A stretch of DNA of 64,000 bases, taken from positions 1,364,001 to 1,428,000 of the forward strand of contig NZ_CP072467.1 of assembly GCF_018437505.1 (NCBI RefSeq), given 5' to 3'. The notes beneath the pieces were generated by a model, which was not told where the DNA came from, searched no databases, and worked only from the letters and a program-made list of their open reading frames with translations. The translations under genes were made by a program, and so were the position numbers. Below are positions 42,346 through 52,276 of this stretch, one piece after another. The stretch comes from Spiractinospora alimapuensis (lineage in GTDB: Bacteria > Actinomycetota > Actinomycetes > Streptosporangiales > Streptosporangiaceae). Position 1 is the first letter of the stretch; each line of letters begins with the position of its first letter.

Positions 42346-42771
42346 GTTTGGGTCGAAAGGGCCGACCAATACCAAGCCTAAATGTAGACCTGATCCACGC
42401 ATGAGTGGATTTTCGTGCCGTTTGTGGGCGGAAACTTCGTACGCGGACCTCGGCCATGGCGCCCCCCTGAGAAGAACCGACCGGAGGGCCAGCGCCCCCA
42501 TCTCATGTATCGGCGATCGGCCATACCGGGCCGCGTGGCCAGCGTGAGCACCGACCCGGCTATCCATTTCCCGCGCGCCGGCCCATCTCACTCCGAGAGT
42601 TCCGTTGCGCGCCAGGGCGTCCCCCGATGCTTCTGTCGCTCGAATTCCGCGTGTGGCGCATGTGTTGACGCTACTCATAGCGCTCAGCTACCTTCCATGC
42701 AGCTCTGAGTAATCCGGGCATTTGACGGATACCCGGAGATTTCCGTATAGCCCCTTATCGGAGGAGACACG
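42346..42771. promoter_or_regulatory. Upstream region of the lanthipeptide locus
   Basis: About 425 bp without a recognisable gene. It must contain the promoter for the precursor gene. A ribosome binding site GAGGAG lies at 42761-42766. I did not identify a specific operator. Confidence 0.35.
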
Positions 42772-42924
42772 GTGAGCGAAGAACTGCTGGAAGACGAATT
42801 CTCCCTGGACATGCGCATCGGTCACACGACGGTTTCGACCAGTTCCGCCGGTGCCACGAACAACGCCGCGAGCATCACGTCGCGTACATCGCTCTGCACC
42901 GACACACTCAGCGGATGCTGCTGA
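42772..42924 (+). CDS. lanA: Class I lanthipeptide precursor peptide
   Basis: A 50-aa peptide from GTG 42772 with GAGGAG 5 bases upstream. The leader begins MSEELLEDEFSLDMRI, and the FSLD box matches the F(N/D)LD-type recognition motif of class I leaders bound by LanB and LanC. The C-terminal part ITSRTSLCTDTLSGCC is rich in Ser/Thr and holds all three Cys of the peptide. Its ITS..SLCT pattern resembles the N-termini of nisin, planosporicin and microbisporicin. I predict a 16-residue core after NNAAS, but the cleavage site is inferred. Up to three lanthionine/methyllanthionine rings are possible, with dehydrated residues. LanC follows 129 bp downstream. Confidence 0.9.
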   Translation: MSEELLEDEFSLDMRIGHTTVSTSSAGATNNAASITSRTSLCTDTLSGCC

Positions 42925-42966
42925 CAGTCGCGCCTGTGAAGCGAGTACATCCATAGCGAGCCGCGC

Positions 42967-43010
42967 GGAGGGCCCTGGAGGCCGTGTAAAGGGTTCTCTG
43001 AGCCCTCCGT
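42967..43010 (+). terminator. Hairpin between lanA and lanC, possible attenuator
   Basis: CGGAGGGC and GCCCTCCG form an 8-bp outer stem. An alternative inner stem GGGTTC-TCT-GAGCCC uses a G-U pair. There is no T-tract. Stem-loops between precursor and enzyme genes commonly keep precursor transcripts in excess, so a partial terminator or processing element is a reasonable reading. Confidence 0.45.
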
Positions 43011-43053
43011 ACGGTCGTTCACCGAAATGGGCGAGAGAGGGAACGACGCAACC

Positions 43054-44463
43054 ATGGAGTCTCGTTCCGTGGAGAAGGTGACCGACGACGAGGTCCTGCG
43101 GCTGGCTCGCGAACTGGCCGACCGGCTCGCGGAACCGGCCGGCGACGCCCCACCGAAGACCCACCTCGCCGACGGTGCCCCCGGCACCGCGCTCGCCCTC
43201 CGGTACGCCGCCGAAGTCTTCGACGACGACCGCTACTTCAAACAGGGTCGGCTCCTCCTGCAGCGCACCGCCAAGGCGAGTGCGGCCGCGCCCATGCTCG
43301 CACCAGGTCTGTACCTCGGCACCGCGGGTGTCGTCTGGACGGTGACCGAGTACGCCCGTCTTGAGCCGCGCTACCTCCCGACGCTGGCCACGATGGCCGA
43401 CCGGCTCGCCCACCAGACGCTGGCGATCACACTCCACACCACCGCGGGAAACGTCGCCGCCCACGATTACGACGTCATGGGGGGCGCGGCAGGCTGGCTC
43501 GCAGCGCTCCGCAAGGCGGCCGGCGTCCTCGGCGGGCGCACGACGGACGCGACCAGGGAGGCCGCGGACCGCCTCGCCGACTACCTGGTGGAACTGACCC
43601 AGGACGACGGCGGCAGGCTCAGGTGGTTCTGCGCGCCCTCCCACTTCCCCAGCATTCCTGGCCCCGACGGACAGCCGACACCGCTTCCGGGATACGTGGA
43701 CCGGTTCCCCGACGGCGTGTACAACCTGGGATTCGCCCACGGGCCGCCGGGGATCCTCGCGGCCCTCTGCCGCCCCGACGCCGGTAACGCGGCCGGAGAC
43801 GCACGGCCGCACCGGGTACGACAGGGAGTCCGCGCCCTCTCCCGGACGCTCGGAGCGCTGCGCATCGACGGCCTCCACTATCCGGCGTGGCCCAACCTCC
43901 TACTGCCCCACCCGGACTCCGGGCGCCCCGACACCGATGCTCCGCAGGTACCCGCCAGAAGCGCGTGGTGCTACGGCGCGCCCGGTGTCGCCGCGTCCCT
44001 GCTGTCGGCCTCGGCGGCCTGCGGGGACCCGGAGCCGACCGACCTCGCGATCGCGACGCTCCTCGGTGTCGACGACACCCCTGCCGAGTACCAGCGCATC
44101 AACTCACCGACTCTGTGCCACGGTCTGGCCGGGCTGCTGACCATCTATGGCCGCGCCGCCACCCAGACGGGCGTGCCGGAACTGCGGCGCATGCACGACG
44201 AGTTCCTGTCGCGGATGTGCTCGTACGCGCACTCGGACCACCCCTACCTCTTCCCCGACTACGACCCATGGGGAGGGCAGGAGCACAGTCCCGGGCTGCT
44301 GAACGGTGCTGCCGGCGTCCTGCTCGCTCTTCTCGGCACCGTGTCCGAGGCGGCGGCCGAGTGGGACGAGCTGCTGTTCCTGAATCCCAGGCCGCCGCGC
44401 GGGGACGAACCGGGCGAGACCGCGGCGGCAATTGGGGGCGACCGAGGCGTGGGGGAACCATGA
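43054..44463 (+). CDS. lanC: Lanthionine synthetase C (cyclase LanC)
   Basis: About 469 aa from ATG 43054. An in-frame ATG at 43027 is an alternative. The alpha-toroid repeats are seen as GTALALRYAAEVF, GTAGVVWTV, GGAAGWLAAL and GFAHGPPGILAAL. The zinc ligands are intact: Cys306 in WCYGAPGV and Cys355-His356 in LCHGLAGL. His229 in FAHG is the usual catalytic-region His. It catalyses addition of the precursor Cys thiols to dehydrated Ser/Thr. Its TGA overlaps the ATG of lanB. Confidence 0.93.
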   Translation: MESRSVEKVTDDEVLRLARELADRLAEPAGDAPPKTHLADGAPGTALALRYAAEVFDDDRYFKQGRLLLQRTAKASAAAPMLAPGLYLGTAGVVWTVTEYARLEPRYLPTLATMADRLAHQTLAITLHTTAGNVAAHDYDVMGGAAGWLAALRKAAGVLGGRTTDATREAADRLADYLVELTQDDGGRLRWFCAPSHFPSIPGPDGQPTPLPGYVDRFPDGVYNLGFAHGPPGILAALCRPDAGNAAGDARPHRVRQGVRALSRTLGALRIDGLHYPAWPNLLLPHPDSGRPDTDAPQVPARSAWCYGAPGVAASLLSASAACGDPEPTDLAIATLLGVDDTPAEYQRINSPTLCHGLAGLLTIYGRAATQTGVPELRRMHDEFLSRMCSYAHSDHPYLFPDYDPWGGQEHSPGLLNGAAGVLLALLGTVSEAAAEWDELLFLNPRPPRGDEPGETAAAIGGDRGVGEP

Positions 44464-47400
44464 GCGAGAAGGCCACCGAAACCTACAGGGTCAGCGGGTT
44501 CTTCATGCTGAGGGCGCCGGCCCTGCCGGCACGCCCGATGCTCGAACTACTCCGATCGCTCCCCGTGGCGGACGGCGCCACCGTTCGAGACGTCGTGCAC
44601 GGAGACGCAGCGTACGGCGATGCCTGGCAGGACGCCTACGCGGACCAACTACTCAAACTGTGGCGGACCCCGGGCGTACCGGACGCCGTGCGGGCCGCCT
44701 CGCCTCATCTGACCGACGCCGTCGAACGCTTCGACAGCCTCACCGGCCGGAGCCGGCGGAAGGCCCTCCGCGGCCTCAGCCGATACCTGAACCGGATGAG
44801 TTTCCGTTCGACACCGTTCGGCCTCTTCGCGGGCGTGACCGCCGGCGTGTTCGGCGAGGAGCAGAGCACCCGGCTCGGGCATTCCGCCCTCGGAACCGCC
44901 CGCGCGCGTGCGGACTCCGGGTGGGTTATGCACCTGGTGAAGCGGCTCGCCTTCGGCGCCGAGCGCCCCCGCGACCTGCGGGTACGGCGCAACGACCTGC
45001 TCCATGTGGCCCGCGGCCGGGTGTGGCTGTCCACCGCCGAGGGCTACGGAATCAACGGCGCGGCCGCGGCTCCGAACGGAGGCGAGGGGCGGACCGCTCC
45101 CAAGGGCCGACGTTCCGTCAGCGTGCAGCTCACCGCGCCGGTGCGGACCGTGCTCGACCACACCCGTACTCCGACGACGTTCGGCGACCTCGCCGCCGTG
45201 CTGACTGAGGCTTATCCGAACGCCGGCGCCGAGCGTATCGCGGCCCTCCTCGACGGCCTTTTCGACAGCGACATCCTCATCACCGCCGACCGACCCCGAA
45301 TGCTGGTCCCGCCGACCGGCGACACGGACCGCGACGACTCCCTGCTACGTTCGATGCTGCCGCCGGTCACCGACCTCGCCGTCGCGCGGGCGATCGACGA
45401 TGTCGAGTCCGCGATCGGCGCGTTCAACCGGGGTGAGCTCCCGGTACCGGAACTGCTCGAGGCGGCGAGCGCACCGATGCCCGACAGCATCGCCGGCCAC
45501 TCGGGCTCCCTCCTCCAGATCGACTCGACACTGAACCTGGACGCGCCGCTGGTCCTTCCCCGGCCAGTGGCCGACCTGGCCGAAGAGGCCGCCCACCTGT
45601 TCCTGCGGGTGGGAGCGGAAGACCGCTACCCGTCGCATCTCAAGGAGTACGCCGACGCGTTCTCCGAGCGATACGGCCACCTCTCCGAGATCCCCCTGAT
45701 GGAGGCACTCACCCCGGAGACCGGCCTCGGCCCGCCGCGCGGGTACCTCTCCCCGGGGCAGACGTACCCGCTGCCCGGTGTCGTCCCCTCGCCCGCGGAC
45801 CGGCCGGAGCTGAGGGGCGAGCCGACCCGTGAAGCCGTGCTGAACCGGATGGTAGCCGGGGCCCTGGCCCGCCGGGAGCTGAGCGTCCAGCTCGACGACC
45901 GGCTGCTCGACGAACTGACCGAGGTCTCGGCCGCCGAGGATGACCACCGGCCGCCGATGCCCGCGCTCGATCTGCACCTCGCCCTTCAGGCGCCGGGCCC
46001 GGGCCGTGCTCACTGGCGCGGCATCTGCAGCACAGCCGGGGTAGTGATGGGCGGTCGGACCTTCGCCCGCTTCCACGATCTCCTCGACGACGGGACCCGG
46101 GCATCGCTGCGCGGGCTCGCCGCCGCGGAGGAGCAGCGCCAGGGCGACGCCGTCTGCGCCGAGCTGTCCTCCCTACCCCAGGACGCCCGGTCCATCAACG
46201 TCACGATCCGTCCTGTCGCGCACACGTGGGAACTCCCGGTCAACGTCACTCCCGGCCGGGACGAGGAGCATGTGATCCGGCTCGACGACGTCCTCGTCGG
46301 CGTGGCCGACGGAAAGCTCTACCTGCGCAGCCGCACGCTCGGCCGGCGGCTGCACGTCACCGACCGCACGATGCTCAACTGGACCGGTGCGCCCGACCCC
46401 TGCCGGTTCCTGCTGGAGGTCTCCCAGTCCCTCTCGGGCACGGTCTCCTGGTTCAGTTGGGAGAGCCTGGGCTGGAGCATGCCGTTCCTGCCCCGTGTCG
46501 AGCGGGGCAACCTGGTGCTGCGCCGGGCGCGGTGGCGGCTGCGACCCGGCGAGCTCACCCCGGCCCCCGGCGGCGACGGGGACGGAGCCGGGCCGACAGC
46601 GTTCGCCGACGCCGTCGGCGACTGGGCCAGGACGTGGATGGTCCCCCGCCTGGTCAACATCATCGACAACGACAACACCTTGCTGCTCGACCTCACCAGC
46701 GCCCCTTCCCTGCGCGAGCTGCACGACAGCCTGGAACAGGCTCCGCCTGACGGGATCACCCTGGAAGAGGTCCTGCCAGCGCCCGACGAGGGCTTCCTGC
46801 GGGACCACCGGCGAACCGTACTCCTCCGAGATCGTGGTGCCCCTCGTACGGACCAGCGAGGACCCGGGCCGCGTGGTCCGACGCATCCAGCCCCGTCCGG
46901 TCCGGGACACCACCGATGCCGCGGAACGGTCCAAGCGGATCGGCAGCGACTGGCTGGCCGTGAAGCTCTACGCAGAGCCGGACGCGCACGACACACTGCT
47001 GGGTGTGGGCCTGGCGAGCCTCATCGCGCGGCTGTCCGAGGAGTATGGCGTGTCCGCCCCGTTCTTCCTGCGCTACGGCGATCCAGCCCCTCACCTGCGG
47101 GTGCGGTTCTTCGTGCCCGAGAAGGACGCCCGAGGGGACGTCCTGCGCGAGGTGACCGACTGGGCGTACGAGCTCGCCGATGGCGGGCACATCGCGGACC
47201 ACACCTTCGTCGGCTACCAGCGCGAGGTCGAGCGGTACGGCGGTCCCGGGATGATCGACGCGGCCGAGGAATGGTTCCAGGAGGACAGCGCGGCCGTCGT
47301 CCGGCTCCTCCGGCGCCTCCGCGGCTCTCCGACCGGTCTTCCGGGTCTCCCGGACCTCGGCTTGGAGGCGTCCGAGGAACGCACCGCGCTGGTCGCCCTC

Positions 47401-47781
47401 ACCCTCGACCGGCTGTGCGCCACCCTGGTCCCCGAGCCCGAGGCGCGTCACGCCCTCGCCCGCGTCGTGGGGAACAGCAACGCGGGCGGCGGCCTGTACC
47501 GTACGGCAGGGCGCGCCCTGTGGACCGCCCGCACCGAAGACGGCCCCGTCCGCGAACTGCTCGACCAGGCCACCGCCACGTGGCGCCCGGCCGCGGAGCG
47601 GCTCACCCGACGGATGGCGGCGCTGGAGCGGACGGGCGGACTCCAGGCGGAGCGGGACCACATCGTCGAGGCGCTGCTGCACATGCACTGCAACCGTATG
47701 GGGTTGCGACCCACCGAGGAGGCGGACTCCTACGGGGTGTGGCGGCGCCTGCTCGACCGGGCCGCGCACGCGTCCCGCTGA
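44460..47781 (+). pseudogene. lanB: Lantibiotic dehydratase LanB, frameshifted as given
   Basis: Reading from ATG 44460, the N-terminal glutamylation part is clear: FMLRAPALPARPMLELLRSLP, YLNRMSFRSTPFGLFAGVTAG (in parts) and NMNIT-type late regions such as PEDEEHVIRLDDVLVGV-like RDEEHVIRLDDVLVGV. At 46799-46812 the reading frame changes by one base. The elimination domain (SpaB_C type) continues in the next frame with GEPYSSEIVVPLVRT, APFFLRYGDPAPHLRVRFF and HMHCNRMG to the stop at 47781. Joined, it would be about 1107 aa, the normal full-length LanB size. It uses glutamyl-tRNA to dehydrate Ser/Thr. The shift may be a true inactivation, a sequencing error or, less likely, recoding. Confidence 0.85.
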
Positions 47782-47977
47782 GTTACGGAGCCGGCCACCG
47801 CCCCGCGTCGCCGCCGTCCGGTCCGAGGGAGGCCGGGCCCTGCCGGCCGCGGCGCCCCGCACAGGTGGGCGGATGAGGATCGAACGCCCGTCCGTTCCCC
47901 TTGCCGCGCCGAACGCGGCTGGGGCGGCCGGTCACCGTGCAGTCCACCACACACACCTTTCGCCTGATGGGAGTCGC

Positions 47978-49939
47978 ATGCGCCTGCCGCGCAGGAAGCG
48001 GAAGCCCGCTCCGCCACCCCCCTACGCCCCCCAGGAGCAGATGGCGGAGTCGAACGTCTCGCCCTATCTCGACGAGCTCAGCGAGACCTCGCTCTGGCAC
48101 ATGTCGACCCGACTGCCCCGCCTGATCGGGCTGGCCTGGACCTGGGCGTGGCGGGCCTCCCCCTGGGACACCGCGGCGACCATCGTCCTGAACCTCGCCG
48201 CCGGGGTGTTCACCGCGGTTGCCCTGTTCGCCGTCACGGGCGTGCTGGAGCCCTTGTTCACCGGGGGCCCGACTCCGGAGCGCGTGTTGGCGGCGCTGCC
48301 GTCGTTGGCACTGGTCGCCGCCGCCTATGCCGCGCGGTCGCTGCTCCAGGCCGGCGCGGGCTGGGCCCAGGCCCGCCTGCGTCCGCAGGTCGAGCGCCTC
48401 ACCGAACTCCACCTGTTCGACCTGACGAGCAAGATCCGGCTGGAGTCCTTCGACGACGCGGATTTCAACGACACGATGTACCGGGCGCGCGACCGCGGCC
48501 AGTACGAGGCGGCCCAGGTCATCTCCTCCGCTGTCGACTTCCTCACCAGCATGGTCAGCATCGTCGCCGCGGCCGGTGTGCTGGCCGTGCTGCACCCGGT
48601 GCTGCTGCCGCTGCTGGCGCTCACGGTCATCCCCGACGGGTGGGCGGCGGCCCGGGCCGCGCGCATGCGCTACGAGCGGATCCGCGCCCTCACCCCGGGG
48701 CGGCGCCGCAAGTGGGCGCTGGGCGACATGCTCGCCTCGCGCGACTCCGCCGCGGAGCTGCGGGCGTTCACCATGCGCTCGTTCCTACTCGCGGAGTACA
48801 CCCGCATCGCCGACATAGAGCGGGCGGCGATGCTGACCGTGGCGCGCAGGCAGACGGTGACCCTCCTGTTCGGAGAGGGGGCCGGTGGCGTGGCCACGGC
48901 CATGACGTATGCGGCGCTGGGCGGCCTGCTGGTCGCCGAGGTGATGCCGCTGGCCGTGGCGGGGACGGCGGTCTTCGCGATCCGCACCGCCCAGTCGTCG
49001 CTGTCGACGCTGTTGTTCTCGCTGTCGGCGACCTATGAGTCCGGGCTGTACTTCTCCGACTTCCTGGAGTTCTCCCGCAGGGCCACACGGCGGCTGCCCG
49101 AGGCGCCCACGGCGCAGGACCCCGCCCGGCTCGCCGAGGTGCGGGCACGCGCGGTGGTTTTCGCCTACCCGGGCGAGAAGGAGCCCGCGCTCGACGGCGT
49201 CGACATCGACATCCCCCGGGGCGAGGTCGTGGCACTGGTCGGGGAGAACGGCTCCGGTAAATCGACCCTGGCCCGGCTGCTCGCCGGCCTCTACATACCG
49301 CAGTCCGGCGCGATCACCTGGAACGGGACCGACATCGCCGAGATCGACTCCGACGCGCTGCGGGCACGCATCGGGCTGATCAACCAGGAGTACACCCAGT
49401 GGCCCCTGTCGGCCCAGCGCAACGTCACCATGTCCGCCGAGGCCGACGACGCCCGCCTGGCGGAGGCCGCCCGCCTCAGCGGCGCCGACGAGGTCGTCGC
49501 GGGCCTCGCGCGCGGGTGGGACACGATCCTGGACAAGCGGTTCGTCGACGGGGCGGATCTTTCGGGCGGGCAGTGGCAGCGGGTCGCCTCGGCGCGCGGC
49601 CTGTACCGCGACGCCGACCTGCTGATCGCCGACGAGCCCACCGCCGCTTTGGACGCGCGTGCGGAGAAGCGACTGTTCGAGAGCCTGCACGCGCACGCCG
49701 AGGGCCGCACAGTCCTGCTGATCACGCACCGGCTCGCCTCGGTGCGCATGGCCGACCGGATCTATGTGCTGGACAAAGGCCGGGTTGTCGAGCACGGCGA
49801 CCACGAGCACCTGATGGCGGGCGGTGGGCTGTACGCCGAACTGTTCCGGATGCAGGCCCAGGCCTACGAAGAGAGCATGCCCCGCAAACACGCCGCCGGA
49901 CCGGGCACCGCGGTGCCCAGCCCACTTGTTGACGGTTAG
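47978..49939 (+). CDS. lanT: ABC exporter (TMD-ATPase fusion), lanthipeptide transporter
   Basis: About 653 aa from ATG 47978, preceded by ATGGGAG. A frame from 47873 is longer but poorly supported. The N-terminal 340 residues form the six-helix exporter domain. The nucleotide-binding domain has VGENGSGKSTLARLL (Walker A, about 425), LSGGQWQRVASARG (signature, about 527) and LLIADEPTAALDA (Walker B, about 550). No C39 peptidase domain is present, as expected for class I. It probably exports the modified peptide. A dedicated leader protease was not found nearby. Confidence 0.88.
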   Translation: MRLPRRKRKPAPPPPYAPQEQMAESNVSPYLDELSETSLWHMSTRLPRLIGLAWTWAWRASPWDTAATIVLNLAAGVFTAVALFAVTGVLEPLFTGGPTPERVLAALPSLALVAAAYAARSLLQAGAGWAQARLRPQVERLTELHLFDLTSKIRLESFDDADFNDTMYRARDRGQYEAAQVISSAVDFLTSMVSIVAAAGVLAVLHPVLLPLLALTVIPDGWAAARAARMRYERIRALTPGRRRKWALGDMLASRDSAAELRAFTMRSFLLAEYTRIADIERAAMLTVARRQTVTLLFGEGAGGVATAMTYAALGGLLVAEVMPLAVAGTAVFAIRTAQSSLSTLLFSLSATYESGLYFSDFLEFSRRATRRLPEAPTAQDPARLAEVRARAVVFAYPGEKEPALDGVDIDIPRGEVVALVGENGSGKSTLARLLAGLYIPQSGAITWNGTDIAEIDSDALRARIGLINQEYTQWPLSAQRNVTMSAEADDARLAEAARLSGADEVVAGLARGWDTILDKRFVDGADLSGGQWQRVASARGLYRDADLLIADEPTAALDARAEKRLFESLHAHAEGRTVLLITHRLASVRMADRIYVLDKGRVVEHGDHEHLMAGGGLYAELFRMQAQAYEESMPRKHAAGPGTAVPSPLVDG

Positions 49940-49996
49940 GTTCTGTTTCTTGAAGCATCGGCGGGATGGGCGGGTGCTCTGGAATCGTCGGGTGAC

Positions 49997-50350
49997 ATGG
50001 TTCGACGCCATGAACTCACCGATGGGAACTGCTCGCCCCGCTCATGCCCGCCCCCACACAAAGGCAAGCGATGGGCCGACCACCGGCGCGTCGTCCTGCT
50101 CGCTGACTGCCGCCGCCGTCCGCTGGCCATGGCCACCAGCCGCGGCCAGCGGGACGACATCCGGATGTTCGAACCGCTGATGGCCGGCCTGCAGCTGCCC
50201 CGCACACGGACCGACCCAGGACGCGCCCCGTCCGCCTGCTCGGCGAGAAGGCCTACCCTCGGCCGCGATCCGCGCCCACTTGCGGGCCCGCAACATCAAG
50301 GCGACCATCGCCCCACCGCGCGGCCGCCGAAGACCTCCGAGGTCTCCTCG
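49997..50350 (+). pseudogene. Internally deleted IS5-family transposase remnant
   Basis: MVRRHELTD at the start is the N-terminus of IS5-type transposases. It joins KRWADHRRV to LLADCRRRPLAM and RGQRDDIRMFEPLM, skipping most of the catalytic core. Another frame then continues with GEKAYPSAAIRAHLRARNIKATIAPP, the usual DKAYSSRANR-like region. A large internal deletion plus a frameshift make it inactive. It marks a recombination scar at the right edge of the lanthipeptide locus. Confidence 0.7.
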
Positions 50351-50849
50351 GGCGGGAAACAGGTGATCTCACGTGGCGTGAAGGTCATCTCCTCGTTGTT
50401 CCCGAGCCCGTCGCCGGCCCTGCTGAGTGCCTTGTCGGTAGTCCTCGGCGTATACGGTGCGGGTGGCCCCACCCGGAGACCGTCTCGGCGCTCACGAGCG
50501 TCCGTGTCGGATGCTGGCTGGGCCGACCACGTCGGGGCCGAGGCCGTCGCCTCAACCAGGTGACAGCCCTGCCCGACGAGGAGCAGCCCGCTGGCAGGGC
50601 TGTCTTCGCCGACCTGGTAGCGATACGGCTCTGGCGTTCCGCTCGCACTGCATCATCAGCCAAAACCCGAGGGTGCATGAACCCCGGGACGCTTCACGCT
50701 GCGACGAGGTCTGGGGCGAGGGAACCGACCAACGCCGCGCCGGAGTGGCGGTAGCACCGATCCCGCTTGTTCCGGGATCAAACGCGTTCACACCTCGGGG
50801 CGAGACGTGACCCGACGGCGGCTACGGAGCCGGACGACGCATTGCGAGG
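50351..50849. other. Non-coding stretch, nothing recognised
   Basis: About 500 bp between the transposase remnant and the dioxygenase gene. Open frames exist on both strands but show no motif or plausible start. It may contain further IS debris. Confidence 0.35.
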
Positions 50850-51809
50850 TCAGGCGTCGACCACGATCGGCTCGAGCTGGGACATGATCTGTTCACGCTC
50901 GGCTTCGAACTGCGGAGGGAGCATGAAGCGCTGGCCCAACTCCTCGGGAGACTCGTCGCAGTCCCAGCCACCCTCGTCGTGGGTGACCGCGAGCTCGAAC
51001 AGCGCGCCTCCCGGCATCCGGCAATACACCGACTTGAAGTACGTACGGTCCTTCAGCTCGGAGATGTCGGTGTAGCCGGCTCCTTCGATGGTGAATCTGA
51101 GGGCCAGCTGGTTCTCCAACGACTCAGCGTTCCACGCGAAATGGTGGTAGGTGCCCGCGCCGAACGACCAGGTGCCCTGTTCGTCCTTACGGTTGCCGAC
51201 CACCTCGACGAAGTTCCCGAACTTGTCGTTCCCGACCTGGAAGGCCGCGCGGTGGCCGTCCTCGGTGATGTGACCTTCGGAATGGAACACGGACTCGGCG
51301 AACTCCACGGTCCGCTCCGGTGTGTGAGCGTGGATGGCCGTGCCGTGGATCCCGTGGATCCCGTACTCCTCGGGCACCCCGTTGCCGGCGTAGGGTCTAC
51401 GCGGGTCGCCGATGTTGCCCACCAGGGCGTACTCGATGCCGCTGGGGTGGTGGAACAGGATCCGTCGCCGCTCGAAGACCTCCACATTCGTGGCGTCGAT
51501 CCCGTGCTCGCGAAATCGCTTCTCCCAGTAGTTCAGGGATTCCTCCGGCACCGAGAGAAGTACCTCGCGGGCCTGGTTGGTTCCCCGCGTGCCGTGGATG
51601 CCGTGCTGGGCCCACGCGAAAGTGGTGATGACACTGGAGGCCTCACCCGTCGCGTTCGAGTAGTAGAGGTGGTAGACCGGCGTCGAACCGTCGTAGAGGA
51701 CGGTCTTCTTGATGAATCGCAGGCCCAGGAGCCGAGTGTGGAAGTCGACGTCCTCCTGAGCGTGTCCGACCGACAGCGTCACATGGTGTGACCCCTGGAT
51801 GTAGGTCAT
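50850..51809 (-). CDS. VOC-family ring-cleaving dioxygenase
   Basis: 319 aa from ATG 51807-51809, with AAAGGAA 7 bases upstream. Two vicinal-oxygen-chelate halves: the first starts GSHHVTLSVGHAQEDVDFHTRLLGLRF in parts, with a metal His in HHVTL, and the second has GTYHHFAWNAESLE with another His. YCRMPGGALFELAVTHDEGG supplies the third ligand, the Glu in LFELA. This is the PcpA/LinE/MhqO-type hydroquinone (gentisate-like) dioxygenase group. It would open a hydroquinone ring and may detoxify quinones together with nearby oxidoreductases. Confidence 0.85.
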   Translation of the reverse strand: MTYIQGSHHVTLSVGHAQEDVDFHTRLLGLRFIKKTVLYDGSTPVYHLYYSNATGEASSVITTFAWAQHGIHGTRGTNQAREVLLSVPEESLNYWEKRFREHGIDATNVEVFERRRILFHHPSGIEYALVGNIGDPRRPYAGNGVPEEYGIHGIHGTAIHAHTPERTVEFAESVFHSEGHITEDGHRAAFQVGNDKFGNFVEVVGNRKDEQGTWSFGAGTYHHFAWNAESLENQLALRFTIEGAGYTDISELKDRTYFKSVYCRMPGGALFELAVTHDEGGWDCDESPEELGQRFMLPPQFEAEREQIMSQLEPIVVDA

Positions 51810-52276
51810 GTGCAAAGTTCCTTTCTTTAGGGAATCCCGTGCGGGTTCCTCGACGCACTGGGCCGCGGGTGGGTATTTCGAAATGAGAACGGCGAATCAG
51901 TCTCGACACGCGAGGCGATCTGTTCGCAAACACCTGATCGCACACGCCCTCGGCGACCGCGCGTACAATGGAGAACCTGCCCTCGGGGGAACGGAAACGT
52001 AGGCGGCGCCGAACGTCCATTCGTTTCTTCGGATATCAATCCAACGGTGTCGACATCACCAAAGAACCAGACGGTGATTCCGTGACTGGCCAGCACATGA
52101 ATGACTGCGGGGCCACCGCCCTCGACCGGGTCTTCTTATCTCGACACAGAATGACCCGTTTCCTTGGCCCCTACTGGCCGAACATCGAATTTCATCAACC
52201 ACTGACCTCGACGTACTCGAACGGCCGGGTCATTTGTCCGTTCGTCCAACGCTTCAGATGTGGGCGCGCCTGGAAG
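51810..52276. other. Intergenic, no gene recognised
   Basis: 467 bp between the dioxygenase start and the end of the LLM gene. It holds the dioxygenase promoter. Frames present have no recognisable motif. The composition is somewhat less GC-rich than the neighbours. Confidence 0.35.

Noticed and set aside
43887-44459. N-terminal extension of the dehydratase frame
   Set aside because: It overlaps lanC in another frame. The ATG at 44460 overlaps the lanC stop and gives the normal LanB start.
46756-47862. 368-codon minus-strand frame opposite the LanB elimination domain
   Set aside because: Shadow frame, and the plus strand carries conserved SpaB_C motifs.
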